Positions 62,901 through 64,000 of a stretch of DNA of 64,000 nucleotides are shown here, piece by piece. The position numbers and the translations under genes are program-made. Where the stretch lies: the NCBI GenBank assembly GCA_038527215.1, contig JBCBGC010000024.1:8694-72693 (forward strand), given 5' to 3'. Numbering within the stretch: the stretch's first letter is position 1; the number at the start of each line of letters is the position of its first letter. Under the pieces are notes generated by a model. The model was not told the DNA's origin, ran no database searches, and was given only the letters and a program-made list of their open reading frames with translations. The DNA comes from JAWPMV01 sp038527215. Lineage in GTDB: Bacteria; Bacteroidota; Bacteroidia; J057.

Positions 62901-63937
62901 ATAATATCCCCCGGTAAGGAATGAGGGTCTTGGGGATCGTGTGTAAAGTGATGAAGGGTATGGCCAGATCGATCCATGTGGAAAAGCCCGGCACCGTAGG
63001 TGCCAATCCAAAGAGTGCTATCCTGATCCTCAAAAATGGCCCGAATGGTATTTTTGGCGGTGCCCAGGGCGGAGGCTTCCGGATTATGCCGAAATAGCGG
63101 GAAATGCTTACGAGAAATAAACAGGCGGATAATGCCGCTATTAGCGGTCCCTACCCAGAGATTGCCTTCCCGGTCAAATAGTAAGGAGCTTAGGATGCTC
63201 CCTTTTACCAAATGATCGAAGGATTGATAGGCCGCAGGTGAAGCTGGGCCTGTACCATATAGATCGAGGGTTTTCAGGCCGTTTCTTTCCGCTATCCAGA
63301 GTTTGCCATCCTCGCTTTCAGCCAAAGCCACCACATCCACGGTAGGGGTAGTTTGAGACTGGAAGTTAGCGGAAACAGATGCTAGCTCGCCGTTTTTAAT
63401 CCAAAACAGACCTTTTTTGGCTCCCACCCAGATACGTCCTCTTCGGTCCATCAGCAAGGTTTTGATCGGGCCGGTATCCAGGGACTGCGCTACGGATTGA
63501 ATGCCTGAGGAAGTTCCTGCGGGCAGCACATACAAGCCCGAGCCGGAACCCATCCAGACATTCCCCTGCTGATCTCGTATGACGGATTCCACGCCTTGAT
63601 GGATGCTGAGGGAAGAGAGGACAGGCCCTTTGGGAAAAGGCTTGGTTAAGGCAATTTGCTCAAGGCCCATGTCTGTCCCTACCCAGAGATGTTCTGCTGC
63701 ATCCGTCCATACTTTGTATACATAGGTCGAGGAAAGGGAGTCGTCCGGATAGTGGGCAAAGCGCTCTTGTTCTATGTCATACCGATCGACTCCTCCTCCC
63801 TGAGTGCCTATCCAAAGACTGCCATCCTGCGCCTGTGTGATATCACTAATGAGGTTGTCTGAAAGGGTGGTCGAGTCAGAGGGTAGATGTTGGTAGGCGA
63901 TACACTCATAGCCATCATATCGGTTCAAGCCATTAGC
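59975..63937 (-). CDS. Hybrid two-component system sensor/regulator (HTCS), N-terminus missing
   Basis: At least 1317 residues. Numbering from codon 63928 (LNRYDGYE): a periplasmic double propeller of regulator-type repeats (GSLWIGTQGGGVDRYD, GNLWVGTANSGI, GRIWIGTYGGGLNLW), a Y_Y_Y domain (to about 740), a membrane helix near 745-768, histidine kinase (His810 in FISHEFRTPITL; NLLGNAFKYTPDGG), receiver (LLVEDNEDIRSYM, Asp1116 in SDVMMPKMDG), and an AraC-type DNA-binding domain (MGVSRSGLYKKL ... VGFNNPRYFRKCYREEFG). Such proteins sense an oligosaccharide and activate the linked locus. The frame stays open to the window edge, but the last 70 bases are an inverted copy of this gene and are not trusted. 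Confidence 0.92.
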   Translation of the reverse strand, partial: ANGLNRYDGYECIAYQHLPSDSTTLSDNLISDITQAQDGSLWIGTQGGGVDRYDIEQERFAHYPDDSLSSTYVYKVWTDAAEHLWVGTDMGLEQIALTKPFPKGPVLSSLSIHQGVESVIRDQQGNVWMGSGSGLYVLPAGTSSGIQSVAQSLDTGPIKTLLMDRRGRIWVGAKKGLFWIKNGELASVSANFQSQTTPTVDVVALAESEDGKLWIAERNGLKTLDLYGTGPASPAAYQSFDHLVKGSILSSLLFDREGNLWVGTANSGIIRLFISRKHFPLFRHNPEASALGTAKNTIRAIFEDQDSTLWIGTYGAGLFHMDRSGHTLHHFTHDPQDPHSLPGDIISCVYRDQKGILWVGTWEDGLAQAFMVKGRIHFKHFHHEAGVPGSLSYDDIQQLFEDEYGNLWVVTNGGIDRFDPQTGQFDPVSRQIDYESRGINRVIEDGQHRWWIGSWNGLYVLDTQQVKQLKTGQAVTKASPAAVFTYEKTDTISLSNNRVTSLLEDRQGRIWIGTYGGGLNLWKPGDSLSAASLQDGRFSPYGKEAGLSNAVIYGILEDKQGAFWLSTNNGLVRFDPDSATFQSFTEADGLQNNYFYFGAFAKTRGEELLFGGINGFNLINTDSLPLSLSVQPKAMLVDFLIRGESAPIGFRADGTTVMEESISQHPDIQLQPEDNAFVFKFSALSFEHASTVMYAYRMRDYEGSWQQTDANNRFAAYSNLPHGTYQFEVRASLDGQQWGPIQALSVEILPRWYQTSWARLLFVLILVGLFILVSVLSTSFAQLKNNLVLEKLQREKEKEIYDTKAWFYTFISHEFRTPITLIHSPLAEIMRDRSIPAFVKEKVDLAFRSGRRLLFLVNQFLSFRTAESGKLQLEAAEGNMVDFVYEIFLSFSKPAQQRRMRYQFSAEPEEILVWYDRDKMDLLIYNLLGNAFKYTPDGGTIQVEIRKEAQAFCLKVTDTGRGISAERLPHIFDPFFRAAEEGTYGSGIGLTLARQVAELHGGKIEVESELGKGSTFWVRLPLGRAHLDESQLLLQQAESEPLQSPLPEGSEMEPEEMASLFGHLSNEDRPSLLLVEDNEDIRSYMRSHFEAKFEVYEAANGLEGLEAAKAHIPDLIISDVMMPKMDGLSMCTRLKEEVLTSHIPVILLSARTSTVHQIEGLQKGGYAYVTKPFDINILKAKVIAIFKNLRKLHEYYEKELFLTATQHQADNSAESQFVYKAASVVERHLADKDFDVDDFAQEMGVSRSGLYKKLQALTGRSTTNFIRYIRLRHAEKLMKSSKLNIAEISYRVGFNNPRYFRKCYREEFGHSPSEERAWRS

Positions 63938-64000
63938 GATATCACACAGGCGCAGGATGGCAGTCTTTGGATAGGCACTCAGGGAGGAGGAGTCGATCGG
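63782..64000. repeat. Inverted repeat reaching the right edge (probable fold-back artefact)
   Basis: Bases 63782-63851 and the reverse complement of 63931-64000 match at 69 of 70 positions, separated by 79 bases. The right arm, read on the plus strand, encodes the same propeller segment (SDITQAQDGSLWIGTQ) as the minus-strand sensor gene. The only mismatch lies next to the CATTAG microhomology where the copies join, as in polymerase template-switch chimeras. Confidence 0.85.

Noticed and set aside
63656..63862. Plus-strand frame near the right edge
   Set aside because: It is antisense to the hybrid sensor gene; its resemblance to the sequence at the very edge is explained by the inverted repeat.

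Overview
The window looks like chromosomal DNA of a free-living member of the Bacteroidota, most likely of the Saprospiria/Lewinella type (lineage is an inference; no rRNA gene is present). Signs of the phylum are SusC/SusD pairs, type IX secretion sorting domains, a hybrid two-component system, a DUF6913 gene between ligA and dapA, a histone H1-like protein, and promoters of the TTG / TAnnTTTG kind. There is no phage, transposon, integrase or CRISPR array.

Layout. 1-24.6 kb is mostly housekeeping: a BlaI/BlaR-type regulator pair cut by the left edge, a clpS-aat N-degron pair, a secreted zinc phospholipase C-like protein, an alpha-oxoamine synthase (sphingolipid or sulfonolipid entry enzyme), a histone H1-like protein, dapA-DUF6913-ligA, an Mla-type ABC ATPase, trpS, a deoxynucleoside kinase, rlmD, a lamin-tail-domain surface protein, mfd, a tryptophan-degradation pair (ACMSD-like decarboxylase and tryptophan 2,3-dioxygenase), a GT2/DUF2304 pair and a tRNA with CAT anticodon. 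24.6-30 kb holds secreted lipoproteins and hydrolases with an AraC regulator. 30.4-40 kb is a minus-strand block of very repetitive surface proteins (two with T9SS sorting domains, one with a C-terminal S74 endosialidase-chaperone domain).

The most unusual region is 40.6-49.7 kb, five co-directional genes: a TPR sensor histidine kinase, a proline/glutamine-rich basic secreted protein, a secreted pore-former-like protein (hemopexin-like propeller, MACPF domain, C-terminal domain resembling domain 4 of cholesterol-dependent cytolysins), a secreted ankyrin-repeat protein whose N-terminal domain resembles that same C-terminal domain, and a NarL-type response regulator. The Pro/Gln protein and the MACPF gene are each preceded by the same 18-nt palindrome, exactly 21 nt upstream of a -7-like element. 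I read this as a two-component-controlled pore-forming or surface-attack cassette, and it is the best candidate for an undescribed system here.

49.9-64 kb is a minus-strand polysaccharide utilisation locus, probably for beta-1,4-galactan: hybrid two-component sensor, clan GH-A glycosidase, SusC, SusD, SusE/F-like lipoprotein and GH53 endo-galactanase. The last 70 bases of the window are an inverted copy of sequence about 150 bases to the left, inside the sensor gene. This looks like a fold-back chimera at a contig end, so the extreme right edge should not be trusted.
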